From Nitrosopumilaceae archaeon (GTDB lineage: Archaea; Thermoproteota; Nitrososphaeria; Nitrososphaerales; Nitrosopumilaceae): a DNA stretch of 51,305 bases. The notes below the pieces were generated by a model. That model was not told the DNA's origin and did no database searches. It saw only the letters and a list, made by a program, of their open reading frames with translations. The stretch lies in NCBI GenBank assembly GCA_028279545.1, contig JANQNN010000002.1:1-51305 (forward strand). The letters are read 5' to 3'. The translations under genes were made by a program, and so were the position numbers. Shown here in pieces: positions 43,016-51,305 of this stretch (the stretch's first letter is position 1; each line of letters begins with the position of its first letter).

Positions 43016-43753
43016 TTGGAACCAGGTTTGAACACAAAAAATCTCAACGAATCCTTAATTGAAACTATCCAGGAGCGCTTATTTTACGCTGAGATAAATT
43101 TAGATAAAATTCCAACTTCAATTCCAATTGATATATTTCCTAAAGATAAAATTGCTGCAGAAATCGCCATCGATGGATTTTTATTTTATTCTAATGGAGC
43201 GCTAGACTTGGTTTTTGCAGAAATAAATAGAAAACTAAGCCTACAATTGGATTCCAAACAACTTCATCCTTCCATTATTCTTCAATCTCTTGAGGGTTTA
43301 AATTCAGAACATGCAATAACCCTAAGAGAGGAATTCCAAAAATATTTTCAAAAACCGACACATGAAGAAAGAATAATTTCTGATCAAGAATATACTGATG
43401 GTTTAAATCGATATGGAAATGACATTATTGGTTTTCATGCGGAATATGAAGATAGAAACGGGATAAAATACCAACATTTTTGGAATCGAGTCAGCAGTAG
43501 ATTATGGGAAATCAGAAATCAACAATTTTTGGAAACTTATGACTCGATTTTAAAAAATTTAGGAAAAAGAGGAAAAGGAAAGCCAAGAAATTATTTACGA
43601 GTAAAAATTGCTGAAGATGGTCAACCAATAGCTTTTTGGGATTCTGCTCATTATGAAAACCCCAAAAGGTATTACATCAATATTTTATCTCTGGTTAAAC
43701 GGTTTATTGATAAGATCCTTGGAATTTTAAATCACCAAAGCATTCTGAAATAA
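43016..43753 (+). CDS. Unknown 245-residue protein
   Basis: It starts at TTG (or an upstream non-ATG codon). Helical N-terminus (ERLFYAEINLDKIPTSIPIDIFPKDKIAAEIAIDGFLFYSNG split across about 20-60), then a polar alpha/beta stretch and a basic segment (KRGKGKPRNYLRVKIAEDG, around 190-210). No recognised motif. It is transcribed away from the PLD-like gene, so the 125-bp region between them holds divergent promoters. Confidence 0.6.
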   Translation: MEPGLNTKNLNESLIETIQERLFYAEINLDKIPTSIPIDIFPKDKIAAEIAIDGFLFYSNGALDLVFAEINRKLSLQLDSKQLHPSIILQSLEGLNSEHAITLREEFQKYFQKPTHEERIISDQEYTDGLNRYGNDIIGFHAEYEDRNGIKYQHFWNRVSSRLWEIRNQQFLETYDSILKNLGKRGKGKPRNYLRVKIAEDGQPIAFWDSAHYENPKRYYINILSLVKRFIDKILGILNHQSILK

Positions 43754-43869
43754 TAGAAATTGTAAAAAACCTTTCAAAAATCTCATCGATCACCTTTTTT
43801 ATTTCAAAAAACAAAAAGATCGAAATTTTTTGGGATTTGCCCTCATTTTGTGCGCATTTTTAATAGCAA

Positions 43870-44241
43870 ATGTTAAAAGATAAAGCAAGCTCAAAAAATT
43901 TGATGAAGTTCCTCTTATTTCTACTTCCAATATTGATGGTAAGTACAGGCCTAGCATATGCAGAGCCTTTTGAAAATATTCAATCTTCTGTTTTGGATTA
44001 TACAGAAAATACTGCTACCGTTCAGATTTCTTGGAACCAAGATGAGACGGCCTCTTCATATGAAATTGGTTGTGTTAGCTGTTTTCCAAATACTGAAGAA
44101 TCAACCTCTAGCACTAGTATAACTCTCAGCGAGATTACAACTTTCCCAAATAGCTCTATTGCTATGCTTTATGGATTGGCATATGATTTGGAAGGTAATC
44201 TTATTGCGGCCAAACAAATTTTTGTAAATTTAGAGTCTTGA
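43870..44241 (+). CDS. Small secreted protein with Ig/FnIII-like sequence
   Basis: The 123 residues include a signal peptide (MKFLLFLLPILMVSTGLAYA, with cleavage probable after AYA near residue 31). The rest is Ser/Thr-rich beta sequence (TATVQISWNQDETASSYEIGC...) resembling a single fibronectin-III-like domain with a CVSC pair that could bind metal or form a disulfide. There is no sorting tail, so it may be released. The ATG at 43903 would also serve. Confidence 0.6.
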   Translation: MLKDKASSKNLMKFLLFLLPILMVSTGLAYAEPFENIQSSVLDYTENTATVQISWNQDETASSYEIGCVSCFPNTEESTSSTSITLSEITTFPNSSIAMLYGLAYDLEGNLIAAKQIFVNLES

Positions 44242-44278
44242 AATAGCAGTTATTAACTCATTTAAAATAAAACAAAAA

Positions 44279-45343
44279 ATGCAAAAAAATGGTTTAGAGT
44301 ACTCTAACATTTCTCCAACAGAGTGGTTCTTACTGCATCAATTTCTTTATGATTTAAAAAAAATAAATTCTAATTGTCTCTCTGTCTATTATCAATATGG
44401 AAAAGAAAAAGAAATTATTTCTTTATTAAAAGAGAGAAAGAGAACTCCACAATTTGAAAAAATAGAATCAATAATTGAAAAAAAAATTAAAGACCTTTAC
44501 AAAAATCATTCTTCAGCCGGAAAATTTGCTAAAACATTTTGTATTTTTGGATGGTTAAAAAATGAAAAAGTAAAAATCAATCATATAGGAACCTCAAAGA
44601 AATTACCTTTTATCTATATGGCAAGTAAAAAACCATACACCAAACCCTTTCGAGATGTTCTAAAAACAAATTTTGAGGTATTGCTTGTTGTTATTGATCA
44701 AAAATCAGCAAGGATTCAAAAATTCAATGGAAGTCAACTAGTTCAAGAAATTAAAATTAAAATCCATCTGCAAGGACGGCATAAAAAAGGCGGACAAAGC
44801 CAAGGTAGATTCCTTAGAGCAAGACAAACCAAAATTCATGTTTTTTTTAAAAAAGTAGCAAACAAAGTCAAATTAATGGGTTCTAATTCTGAGTTAATAC
44901 TTTTAGGAGGAATTGGATCGGCGAAAACAGAATTTTTTGATTATCTTGATACCGAAATGATAAAAAAATGTCGTTTTGTTGAAAATCTAAATTCTTCTAC
45001 TTCATTAGATGATATCCACAAAAAATTAATTTATCATTTATACCAATATAGAAAAAAATATGTTTCAGAAATTATTGAAAAATATGAGAATCTAGTAAAG
45101 GAAGGTCTAACAGCAAAAAGAAATGATATTATTTTCAAAGCCTTGGAAAAAGGTGCTGTAGACACACTAATTGTTTCTGCAGATTATCACACCAATTTTC
45201 AATTTAAAAAAATAATCAAAATGTTAGAAATGGCACAACATACCTCTGCTAAAATAGAGTTTGCTACCTCTCCTAAAATTATCAAGAAACTTCACATTGA
45301 TAATTCAGTTTTAGCCATCCTACGATACCGATTTAATTCCTAA
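44279..45343 (+). CDS. eRF1-family protein with GGQ motif but no NIKS motif (VLRF1-like)
   Basis: The 354-residue protein has GRHKKGGQSQGRFLRARQ, with GGQ at 171-173, the peptidyl-tRNA hydrolysis motif of archaeal/eukaryotic release factors. The N-terminal part lacks the stop-codon-reading NIKS loop, and the whole is shorter than the usual 400-plus-residue aRF1. This pattern fits the Vms1-like/VLRF1 group, thought to release nascent chains from stalled ribosomes. It is not the main release factor. A C-terminal eRF1 domain-3-like region (ALEKGAVDTLIVSADYH) is present. Confidence 0.7.
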   Translation: MQKNGLEYSNISPTEWFLLHQFLYDLKKINSNCLSVYYQYGKEKEIISLLKERKRTPQFEKIESIIEKKIKDLYKNHSSAGKFAKTFCIFGWLKNEKVKINHIGTSKKLPFIYMASKKPYTKPFRDVLKTNFEVLLVVIDQKSARIQKFNGSQLVQEIKIKIHLQGRHKKGGQSQGRFLRARQTKIHVFFKKVANKVKLMGSNSELILLGGIGSAKTEFFDYLDTEMIKKCRFVENLNSSTSLDDIHKKLIYHLYQYRKKYVSEIIEKYENLVKEGLTAKRNDIIFKALEKGAVDTLIVSADYHTNFQFKKIIKMLEMAQHTSAKIEFATSPKIIKKLHIDNSVLAILRYRFNS

Positions 45344-45414
45344 TTAGTTTAGTAAACCTCAAAAACTTTTTGGAAATTGAAAAATGAAATTAAACCAAAA
45401 AAAGATTTGATTAC

Positions 45415-47013
45415 TTATTCTCTAGCAATGGTTATCAAATCTGATATTTGTTTTCCCTTTCCTTGAGGAAGAGCAGTTATTCCCCCATCCAAACTCTCAG
45501 TTTGGACTCCTTTTCCTGCAAGGGTCTTGACTGCCATTAAAGACGTGTTTCCCGCCATACACACTAACAATGATTTTCCTTTCGATCCTTTAAGATCCTC
45601 TGTTAATTCTTCTGGAATTTGTTGTGAAGTTAATAATTTCTCAACGGTTCTTGCCTTTGGAACTGCAATCTTTGTTTTATCAACACCTAATGATTTAGCA
45701 ATTAACTCTATTCCTTCTTCTCGAGGTGTATATTGTGTATGAATCCAAATTATTTTGTCGTATTCGTCTACACTTGATACTGCATCATTTAGAGAAACCC
45801 TGATTCTATTTTTATTTGACATTTCCAATAAATTTTTTTTGTATTTTTGTATTCCATCAGCCACAATTGCTACAAATTTACCACCATTACCGAAATTTGC
45901 CATTTGTAAAATCGCGTAAAGTGCAAGTGCGCTACTTTCTCCTATATCATGGCCCTTATCTACAAAAAACTTTAGAAGAGGTTTAACTTGCTCAAAATCC
46001 ACTTCATGTTGGCCGGAGTAAATTTCTGGTTTGTATAATTTTAATCCAAAAGCCTTATCTTTAGTTCTTATTCCTGCTACATCTTGACCTGCAGCTGGAA
46101 AAACAATATGCACAGATTTTTTATCATATTTTTCAGAAACGTAATTGCTCAGCCCTCCAGATGTGCCTCCGGTTCCAAAGGTACACACAATTCTAAAATT
46201 ATCTAATGATTTTCCATTTTCTTGCAACTGTTGGTCGATTTCGGCTGCAGTTACAGTTTTATGCACATCAATATTTAGTTCGTTGTCATATTGTTCTGGA
46301 CAAAAACAGCCATAGATTTTTGCAAGATGCTTGGCTAGATTGATGATATCTTGGTCCACCAAAAGCGATTGTATTTCATCGCTTGATTTATCAAAAATGG
46401 CTGGATCAAAACCCATCCCTGATAATTGTGAACGGATGTTGGCAGCTGTTGCTTTTGCTGCCAATTCATTAGCACTTCCCTTCATTCCTGGGGCAGGACA
46501 TATATCCATATCAAGATCCATTATTCGAATATTTTCATTCCTAAGTTCTTCAAAGACTCCTTCTTGTAATTTTCTTGATACAAGTGCAATTACATTTAGT
46601 CCTAGTTTCGATAATTGTCCAAGAGCTATTCCAAAGTTTCCCGAAGTTGCCTCAATTATTGTATGTCCGCTTTTGAGATTTCCGGTAGCAATTGCATTGT
46701 TAATAATGTGAACTGCAGGTCTAACTTTGATTGAACCGGTAAGCAGATTGGAATCAAATTTTCCAAAGACCTCTAAGTCACTTTCATCAAAATTTAGATT
46801 GTAAATTGTTTTTGCACATTCTTTCAAATCTTTTGTAAGGTCGATTAATGGAGTTCGATTTACAATCTCTTTTTTTCCATGATTCTCCTCTAAATGAGGA
46901 ACTTTACTCCAAATTTCTTGTTGAAATTTCTCAAGAAGAAGGCTGTCTACCTCGTTTTCCTTATTCATATCCACTACTTTATCTCCTCTGTTTACCATCA
47001 CAATTATTCTCAT
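45415..47013 (-). CDS. PLP-dependent cysteine-synthase-like enzyme fused to a rhodanese domain
   Basis: The 532 residues hold a fold-type II PLP domain (about 45-390) with Lys96 in TGSIKVRP, EATSGNFGIALGQL and the phosphate-binding GTGGTSGG. A C-terminal rhodanese-like domain (about 400-532) has a Cys485 loop (LLVCMAGNTSLMAVKTL and LDGGI). The pairing suggests sulfide or persulfide delivery directly into an amino-acid synthase. The N-terminal start is unsure: ATG 47013 is used, while GGAG suits a GTG at 46974. No other cysteine-pathway gene is adjacent. Confidence 0.8.
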   Translation of the reverse strand: MRIIVMVNRGDKVVDMNKENEVDSLLLEKFQQEIWSKVPHLEENHGKKEIVNRTPLIDLTKDLKECAKTIYNLNFDESDLEVFGKFDSNLLTGSIKVRPAVHIINNAIATGNLKSGHTIIEATSGNFGIALGQLSKLGLNVIALVSRKLQEGVFEELRNENIRIMDLDMDICPAPGMKGSANELAAKATAANIRSQLSGMGFDPAIFDKSSDEIQSLLVDQDIINLAKHLAKIYGCFCPEQYDNELNIDVHKTVTAAEIDQQLQENGKSLDNFRIVCTFGTGGTSGGLSNYVSEKYDKKSVHIVFPAAGQDVAGIRTKDKAFGLKLYKPEIYSGQHEVDFEQVKPLLKFFVDKGHDIGESSALALYAILQMANFGNGGKFVAIVADGIQKYKKNLLEMSNKNRIRVSLNDAVSSVDEYDKIIWIHTQYTPREEGIELIAKSLGVDKTKIAVPKARTVEKLLTSQQIPEELTEDLKGSKGKSLLVCMAGNTSLMAVKTLAGKGVQTESLDGGITALPQGKGKQISDLITIARE

Positions 47014-47113
47014 ATAAAATCCTGATGTGTTTTTTCTACTACATTTTTTATTTAATTCTAAAATTTTCTAAAATAACTTATATCTTACAACCTGGATTAG
47101 AAATAAGAACAAA

Positions 47114-47524
47114 ATGACTACCCTAAAAATTATTGACATAGAGGGAATCGGCCCTGCATATGCAGAAAAACTTGAATCAATTGGAATTAATAATTCTGAT
47201 AATTTACTGGAACAAGGAAAAACTCCTGATGGCCGAAAAGACCTTGTAGAAAAGACTGGGATATCTTCAAAATTAATTATGGAGTGGGTAAATCTCTGTG
47301 ATTTAATTAGGATAAAAGGTGTTGGGGAAGAATACTCTGATCTTCTTGAAGAGGCGGGGGTGGATACGGTTGTTGAACTTGCAACCCGGAATGCGGAGAA
47401 TCTGCACAAAAAAATGCTAGAGGTAAATGAAGAAAAAAATTTGGTCCGAAGTCCACCTACTATTGATCAAGTAACCGCTTGGGTGGCAGAAGCCAAAACT
47501 CTTCCAAGAGGAATCGAATACTAA
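47114..47524 (+). CDS. DUF4332-like helix-hairpin-helix protein (first paralog)
   Basis: The 136-residue protein has two helix-hairpin-helix-like elements (IEGIGPAYAEKLESIG near residue 9 and IKGVGEEYSDLLEEAGVDTV near 68), a non-specific DNA-binding motif. It closely resembles the protein starting at 50700 over nearly its whole length, so the two are duplicates. No catalytic residues recognised. It may bind DNA or serve as a protein adaptor. The ATG at 47114 lies close to the divergent PLP gene. Confidence 0.8.
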   Translation: MTTLKIIDIEGIGPAYAEKLESIGINNSDNLLEQGKTPDGRKDLVEKTGISSKLIMEWVNLCDLIRIKGVGEEYSDLLEEAGVDTVVELATRNAENLHKKMLEVNEEKNLVRSPPTIDQVTAWVAEAKTLPRGIEY

Positions 47525-47646
47525 TTCTCAAATTTTTCCCTGTATTTTTTTATTAAAAAATTAAAGACATGCTCTCAAAAAATATGAAATCATCATTTTA
47601 GATAATGTTAGAAAGGATTTTATTTTGATTGGAATGAGGTTTATCA

Positions 47647-47844
47647 ATGGTTTTAAAAGTAATCGAACTTGTGGGTTCATCTTCTCAAAGCTGGGAAGAA
47701 GCTACAAAAGACGCAGTAAGCAAGGCACAAGAAACTGTAAAAGAAATCAAAGGTGTTGACCTAATTGCACAAACAGCCGTTGTAAAAGATGGTAAAATTA
47801 CTGAATATCGTGCCAATGTCAAAATTGGATTTGTTGTAGAATAA
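47647..47844 (+). CDS. Dodecin (flavin-binding)
   Basis: The 65-residue protein resembles dodecins, dodecameric stores of FAD, FMN or riboflavin: VLKVIELVGSSSQSWEEATKDA, then a helix and KITEYRANVKIGFVVE. The conserved Trp35 of flavin dodecins aligns near the SWEEA element. It is a single gene. The neighbouring gene at 47976 on the same strand is 131 bp away. Confidence 0.88.
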   Translation: MVLKVIELVGSSSQSWEEATKDAVSKAQETVKEIKGVDLIAQTAVVKDGKITEYRANVKIGFVVE

Positions 47845-47975
47845 ATCTACCCATATTCTATTTTTCTTTAAATGGATTGTATTTACTATCATTTTTTATT
47901 TTAAATATTCAATTTTTTTTTGGGAAATTTCTTTAAAAAATAAGACTTTTAGCCTAAATCTAATCGAAATAGTAT

Positions 47976-50357
47976 GTGGAGATATATGAAAAACTTGGTG
48001 AGTTTTTTCTAGGTAAACATTACAATTTATCAAAGAAAGTAGAAGAGGAATTTCCATTACTTTATGATGCAAAAAATCTTACAACACATGCAGTTTGCGT
48101 TGGAATGACTGGCAGCGGAAAAACGGGTCTTTGTATTACTTTAATGGAAGAAGCCATTTTAGATAAAATTCCTATTATCATTATTGATCCAAAGGGAGAC
48201 TTGGGAAACATGCTTCTAACATTTCCCAATCTTCGTGCAGAAAACTTCCGTCCATGGATTAACGAAGATGATGCCAGAAGGAAAAAAATTACTCCAGAAG
48301 AATTTGCAAAAATGCAAGCACAGATGTGGAAAAATGGTCTTGCAAGCTATGGACAAAAACCAGAAAGAATAAAAAATTTAAAAAATTCAGCAGAATTTGT
48401 TATTTACACGCCAGGAAGCCAAATGGGAGTCCCAATCTCAATACTATCTTCTTTTTCTGCTCCTTCAGAGGAAATCATAAAAGAACCAGACCTTTTTCGA
48501 GATAGAATTTCTACGACTGCCACTAGTCTTCTTGAACTTTTGGGAATTAATGCAGATCCGGTTCAAAGTAGGGAACATATTCTACTTTCTACTTTATTTG
48601 ATCATTTATGGCGAAAAAGAATCGAGGTGGACTTGGGAACAATAATTCAATCAATTCAAAATCCCCCATTTCAAAAAGTAGGATTCATGCAAATTGAAAC
48701 CTTCTTTCCAGAAAAGGATCGTCTCAAGTTTGCTTTACAAATAAATAATTTACTTGCTGCGCCTGGGTTTCAAGGTTGGCTTACTGGACAACCACTTGAT
48801 ATTGATCAAATTTTTTACACTCCACAAGGAAAACCACGAGTGGCCATTTTCTCTATTTCCCACCTACCTGAAACAGAAAGAATGTTTTTTGTTTCCTTAT
48901 TGCTTAACCAAATTCTAAGCTGGATGCGTACTCGCTCAGGCACTTCAAGCTTAAGGGCATTACTCTACATTGATGAAATTTTTGGATATATGCCCCCAGT
49001 TTCTAAACCTTCATCCAAGAAACCCCTACTAACTTTACTTAAACAAGCAAGAGCATACGGGTTAGGATTAGTCCTTGCAACTCAAAACCCAGCCGATTTG
49101 GATTACAAGGGACTTTCCAACACAGGAACTTGGTTTATTGGACGACTCCAAACTCAGCGTGATAAAGAGCGTATGCTTGATGGATTAGAAGGAATCTCTA
49201 ATGGGAAAAATTTCAATAGAGACGCGATAGATAAAACCATTTCAAGTTTAGACAAGAGAGTTTTTCTTCTTCATAATGTTCACCAATCAGAGCCAACAAT
49301 TTTTCATACTAGATGGGCAATGTCTTATCTTCGTGGGCCACTCACTCGCAACCAAATACAAGTTTTAATGAAAAACAAAAAAAATATTTCAGTTTTAGAA
49401 TCAAAAAAAACTAGTTCTACGCCAAAACCATCTGAAAATTTCCAATTAACATTACCCTCTTACCCAATTCTTCCTCCAGGCATTCCACAATTTTTTGTTT
49501 TTGACAAAGATTCCTCATATAATTTTCAAGCCACGGTCTTAGGAATTGCTACAATTCATTATCAAAATCCAAAAACAAAGAAAAAAGCGCATACTGAAAA
49601 AGTTTATTCCTTGGTTTATTTGGATGAGGATCTTCTAGATGTAGACTGGGAAGATGCAGAAGATGTTTTAATAAAAGAAAGTAAACTAAGAAAAAGAGTT
49701 CCAAAAAATGGAAGATTTACTACCCTACCTGACCAAGCTACAAAGGCTAGGAGTTTTTCTAAATGGAAAAGGGAATTTAAAAACCATCTTTATCGAAATA
49801 AAGGAATAGAATACTTTGAAAGTAAAAATTTCAAAATTACCTCAAAACCATTGGAAAGTGAACGTGATTTTAGAATTAGGTTAGGAGAAATTGCAAGAGA
49901 AAAAAGAGATTATGAATCAGAAAAACTCCGTAAAAAATACAAAACAAAAACTGATTCTCTGTTAGAACAACTTAGAAAAGCCAAACAGCGGATAGAAAAA
50001 GAAAAAGAACAATCTAAAGGGCGTAAATTGCAAACGGCAATATCCATTGGAGCATCACTTCTATCTGCTTTTTCAGGTAGTGGTGGCCTAAACATGTCAA
50101 CTTTGAGTAGAGCTACTACTGCAGTTAGCAGTGCGGCACGGCAAGGAAAGGAATATGGCGATATTAATCGTGCAGGAGAAACAGCTGATGCTATTATTGA
50201 AAAAATTGATGCAGTAAAAAGTGAACTGCAACAAGAAATAGATAAACTTGAGGAACGATTTGATCACTTATCTGAAGAATTAATTGTAAAGGAAATTAAA
50301 CCAAGAAAATCTGATATTCAAATTAAAACTGTGGCTTTAGTATGGATATCTGAATAG
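47976..50357 (+). CDS. HerA/FtsK-like ATPase with C-terminal coiled coil
   Basis: The 793-residue protein starts at GTG. The N-terminal P-loop GMTGSGKT is at 43-50, an IIDPKGDLG segment follows, and the Walker B region LLYIDEIFGYMPP is near 330-340, with TQNPADLDYKGLSN further on. This is the HerA/VirB4/TraG fold of DNA translocases. A proline-rich linker, an extra domain (about 500-640), a long coiled coil and a Gly/Ser-rich hydrophobic stretch (about 686-710) follow. There is no NurA nuclease nearby, so it is not the canonical HerA-NurA pair. Confidence 0.78.
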   Translation: MEIYEKLGEFFLGKHYNLSKKVEEEFPLLYDAKNLTTHAVCVGMTGSGKTGLCITLMEEAILDKIPIIIIDPKGDLGNMLLTFPNLRAENFRPWINEDDARRKKITPEEFAKMQAQMWKNGLASYGQKPERIKNLKNSAEFVIYTPGSQMGVPISILSSFSAPSEEIIKEPDLFRDRISTTATSLLELLGINADPVQSREHILLSTLFDHLWRKRIEVDLGTIIQSIQNPPFQKVGFMQIETFFPEKDRLKFALQINNLLAAPGFQGWLTGQPLDIDQIFYTPQGKPRVAIFSISHLPETERMFFVSLLLNQILSWMRTRSGTSSLRALLYIDEIFGYMPPVSKPSSKKPLLTLLKQARAYGLGLVLATQNPADLDYKGLSNTGTWFIGRLQTQRDKERMLDGLEGISNGKNFNRDAIDKTISSLDKRVFLLHNVHQSEPTIFHTRWAMSYLRGPLTRNQIQVLMKNKKNISVLESKKTSSTPKPSENFQLTLPSYPILPPGIPQFFVFDKDSSYNFQATVLGIATIHYQNPKTKKKAHTEKVYSLVYLDEDLLDVDWEDAEDVLIKESKLRKRVPKNGRFTTLPDQATKARSFSKWKREFKNHLYRNKGIEYFESKNFKITSKPLESERDFRIRLGEIAREKRDYESEKLRKKYKTKTDSLLEQLRKAKQRIEKEKEQSKGRKLQTAISIGASLLSAFSGSGGLNMSTLSRATTAVSSAARQGKEYGDINRAGETADAIIEKIDAVKSELQQEIDKLEERFDHLSEELIVKEIKPRKSDIQIKTVALVWISE

Positions 50358-50445
50358 CTCCCTAGATTCTTAAATCACTACAAGCAACTTTATTATTTTT
50401 TATTCTTGTTTGTAAAAAAATCCAAGAAAAAAACAGATCTATTAT

Positions 50446-50574
50446 ATGGTAAGACAATGTAATGATAGTATGGTAATTCATTGTGAATGTGGGATTTGTC
50501 AACATCAAAATGAACCCGAATGTATTAAAAAAGAATGCCATTGTTGTAGCAATTTTCATTTACGTTCAGGTTGA
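50446..50574 (+). CDS. 42-residue Cys-rich microprotein
   Basis: MVRQCNDSMVIHCECGICQH and then EPECIKKECHCCSNFH hold eight Cys and four His, a dense zinc or cluster-binding pattern. An ATG at 50446 and a TGA at 50572-50574 bound it. It lies between the HerA-like gene and the second HhH gene on the same strand. No family recognised. Confidence 0.6.
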   Translation: MVRQCNDSMVIHCECGICQHQNEPECIKKECHCCSNFHLRSG

Positions 50575-50699
50575 GCCTAATTTTTACTTGTTACTCTTCA
50601 AAAATAAATTTTCTAGAATTTGTCAATAAACTATTTCATTTTTGATATTCAACAGAAACCATTTTAACATGGGTTAATTACGAAGTTTTATTGACAGTA

Positions 50700-51305
50700 T
50701 TGAAGATAATAAAAATAGAAGGAATTGGACCTGCTTACGCAGAAAAATTAAACTCAATTGGAATTAAAACGTCTAATGACCTTTTGAAGCAAGGAAAAAC
50801 CCCTCAAGGAAGAAAAGAACTTTCAAAAAAATCAGGAATATCTGGAGATTTAATTTTAAGATGGGTTAATCTTTCGGATTTAATTAGAATTAAAGGAGTG
50901 GGAGAAGAATATTCAGATCTTCTTGAAGCTGCAGGAGTTGATACTGTAGTTGAAATGGCTACACGAAACGCGGATAACCTTTATGAAAAAATGTTGGAAA
51001 TTAACAACAAAAAGAATCTTGTTCGAAGAACTCCTAAGTTAAAGGATGTAAATTCTTGGGTATCACAAGCAAAAAAATTACCTAGAAAAGTAGAATACTC
51101 TTCAGAGAAGAAATCTCAACCAGAAAATTTTTCTGATCTTGAAGAAAAAATTTCACAGTTAGAAGAAAAAATTGCAAAATTTTCAAATCAGAAAGAAATT
51201 AAACCTGAAGCTAAACCAGCCGAACCAAAACCAAAGCCAGCAGAAACAAAACCTGCAGAACCCAAAAAGGAGACTCTTCCAAAAGGCACTGTGAAAAAAC
51301 CAGCA
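50700..51305 (+). CDS. DUF4332-like helix-hairpin-helix protein (second paralog, 3' truncated)
   Basis: It starts at TTG (50700) and is open to the right edge, 202 codons so far. The first roughly 135 residues match the protein at 47114, with IEGIGPAYAEKLNSIGI and IKGVGEEYSDLLEAAGVDTV. A coiled-coil segment (EEKISQLEEKIAKFSNQKE) follows, then a Lys/Pro/Glu low-complexity tail (KPEAKPAEPKPKPAET) that continues outside. The tail resembles the Pro-rich repeat at the left edge of the window, but shared ancestry is not shown. Confidence 0.8.
   Translation, partial: MKIIKIEGIGPAYAEKLNSIGIKTSNDLLKQGKTPQGRKELSKKSGISGDLILRWVNLSDLIRIKGVGEEYSDLLEAAGVDTVVEMATRNADNLYEKMLEINNKKNLVRRTPKLKDVNSWVSQAKKLPRKVEYSSEKKSQPENFSDLEEKISQLEEKIAKFSNQKEIKPEAKPAEPKPKPAETKPAEPKKETLPKGTVKKPA

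Noticed and set aside
44279-45343. Assignment as canonical aRF1
   Set aside because: The stop-codon-reading NIKS loop is missing and the protein is shorter than expected, although GGQ is present.
47845-47975. Further gene or RNA between dodecin and the HerA-like gene
   Set aside because: The sequence is T- and A-rich with no tRNA-like fold or frame; it fits a terminator plus promoter.
47976-50357. Canonical HerA of the HerA-NurA repair complex
   Set aside because: No NurA-like nuclease gene is adjacent and the C-terminal coiled coil and extra domain are not found in canonical HerA.

Overview
The window looks like a chromosome segment of an AT-rich ammonia-oxidising-type archaeon (Thaumarchaeota/Nitrososphaeria, most like Nitrosopumilaceae). 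The evidence is archaeal-type ribosomal, exosome, KEOPS, SBDS, Rpo3 and Cbf5 genes; a PEFG-CTERM surface protein; an intron-containing tRNA-Ser; CofE of F420 synthesis; a crenarchaeal-type short XPF nuclease; no bacterial-type housekeeping genes; frequent TTG/GTG starts; and start codons about 25-30 bases from TATA boxes (leaderless or nearly leaderless mRNAs). The lineage call rests on remembered family features, since no database was searched.

Layout. 1-1393: the 3' end of a Pro/Glu repeat protein, then argF. 1430-7677: the end of the archaeal spc ribosomal operon (uL18, uS5, uL30, uL15, secY, adk, an EMC3/Oxa1-like insertase, cmk, cbf5), with overlapping or near-touching genes. 7704-13100: accessory genes, including a tRNA-Ser(GGA) with a 14-nt intron, small Cys-rich proteins, a PEFG-CTERM protein, an FAD oxidoreductase, a gene broken by two compensating A8-run frameshifts and a 2-hydroxyacid dehydrogenase. 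13152-23396: metabolism, with 2-oxoacid:ferredoxin oxidoreductase, CofE, and two complete isopropylmalate-dehydratase-type enzymes in tandem, followed by a nucleotidyltransferase. 23400-25332 (minus): rpo3-rpl18e-rpl13-rps9. 25422-29975: the exosome superoperon (SBDS, Rrp4, Rrp41, Rrp42, eL43, Pcc1) with a PD-(D/E)XK nuclease-like gene inserted before prefoldin beta. 30024-32082: XPF nuclease, Nob1, NAD kinase.

32177-40339: a tandem-rhodanese sulfurtransferase, an unusually large Sulfolobus-type ferredoxin, a membrane glycosyltransferase, a repeat coiled-coil protein, a CPA2 antiporter and tRNA-Gly. Between the coiled-coil gene and the antiporter is a tiny zinc-finger-like gene preceded by a 9-bp inverted repeat. 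40403-51305: uL16 and an accessory stretch with a tRNA-endonuclease-like protein lacking the catalytic His, a degenerate PLD-like protein, an eRF1-family protein that keeps GGQ but lacks NIKS, a PLP enzyme fused to a rhodanese domain, dodecin, and a HerA-like ATPase bracketed by two paralogous helix-hairpin-helix (DUF4332-like) proteins. The second paralog runs off the right edge.

The most interesting candidates for new biology are the HhH / dodecin / HerA-like ATPase / Cys-rich microprotein / HhH neighbourhood (47.1-51.3 kb), the NIKS-less GGQ protein, the PLP-rhodanese fusion, and the palindrome-controlled C2H2-like microprotein at 38.1-38.3 kb. None can be called a proven system from sequence alone.
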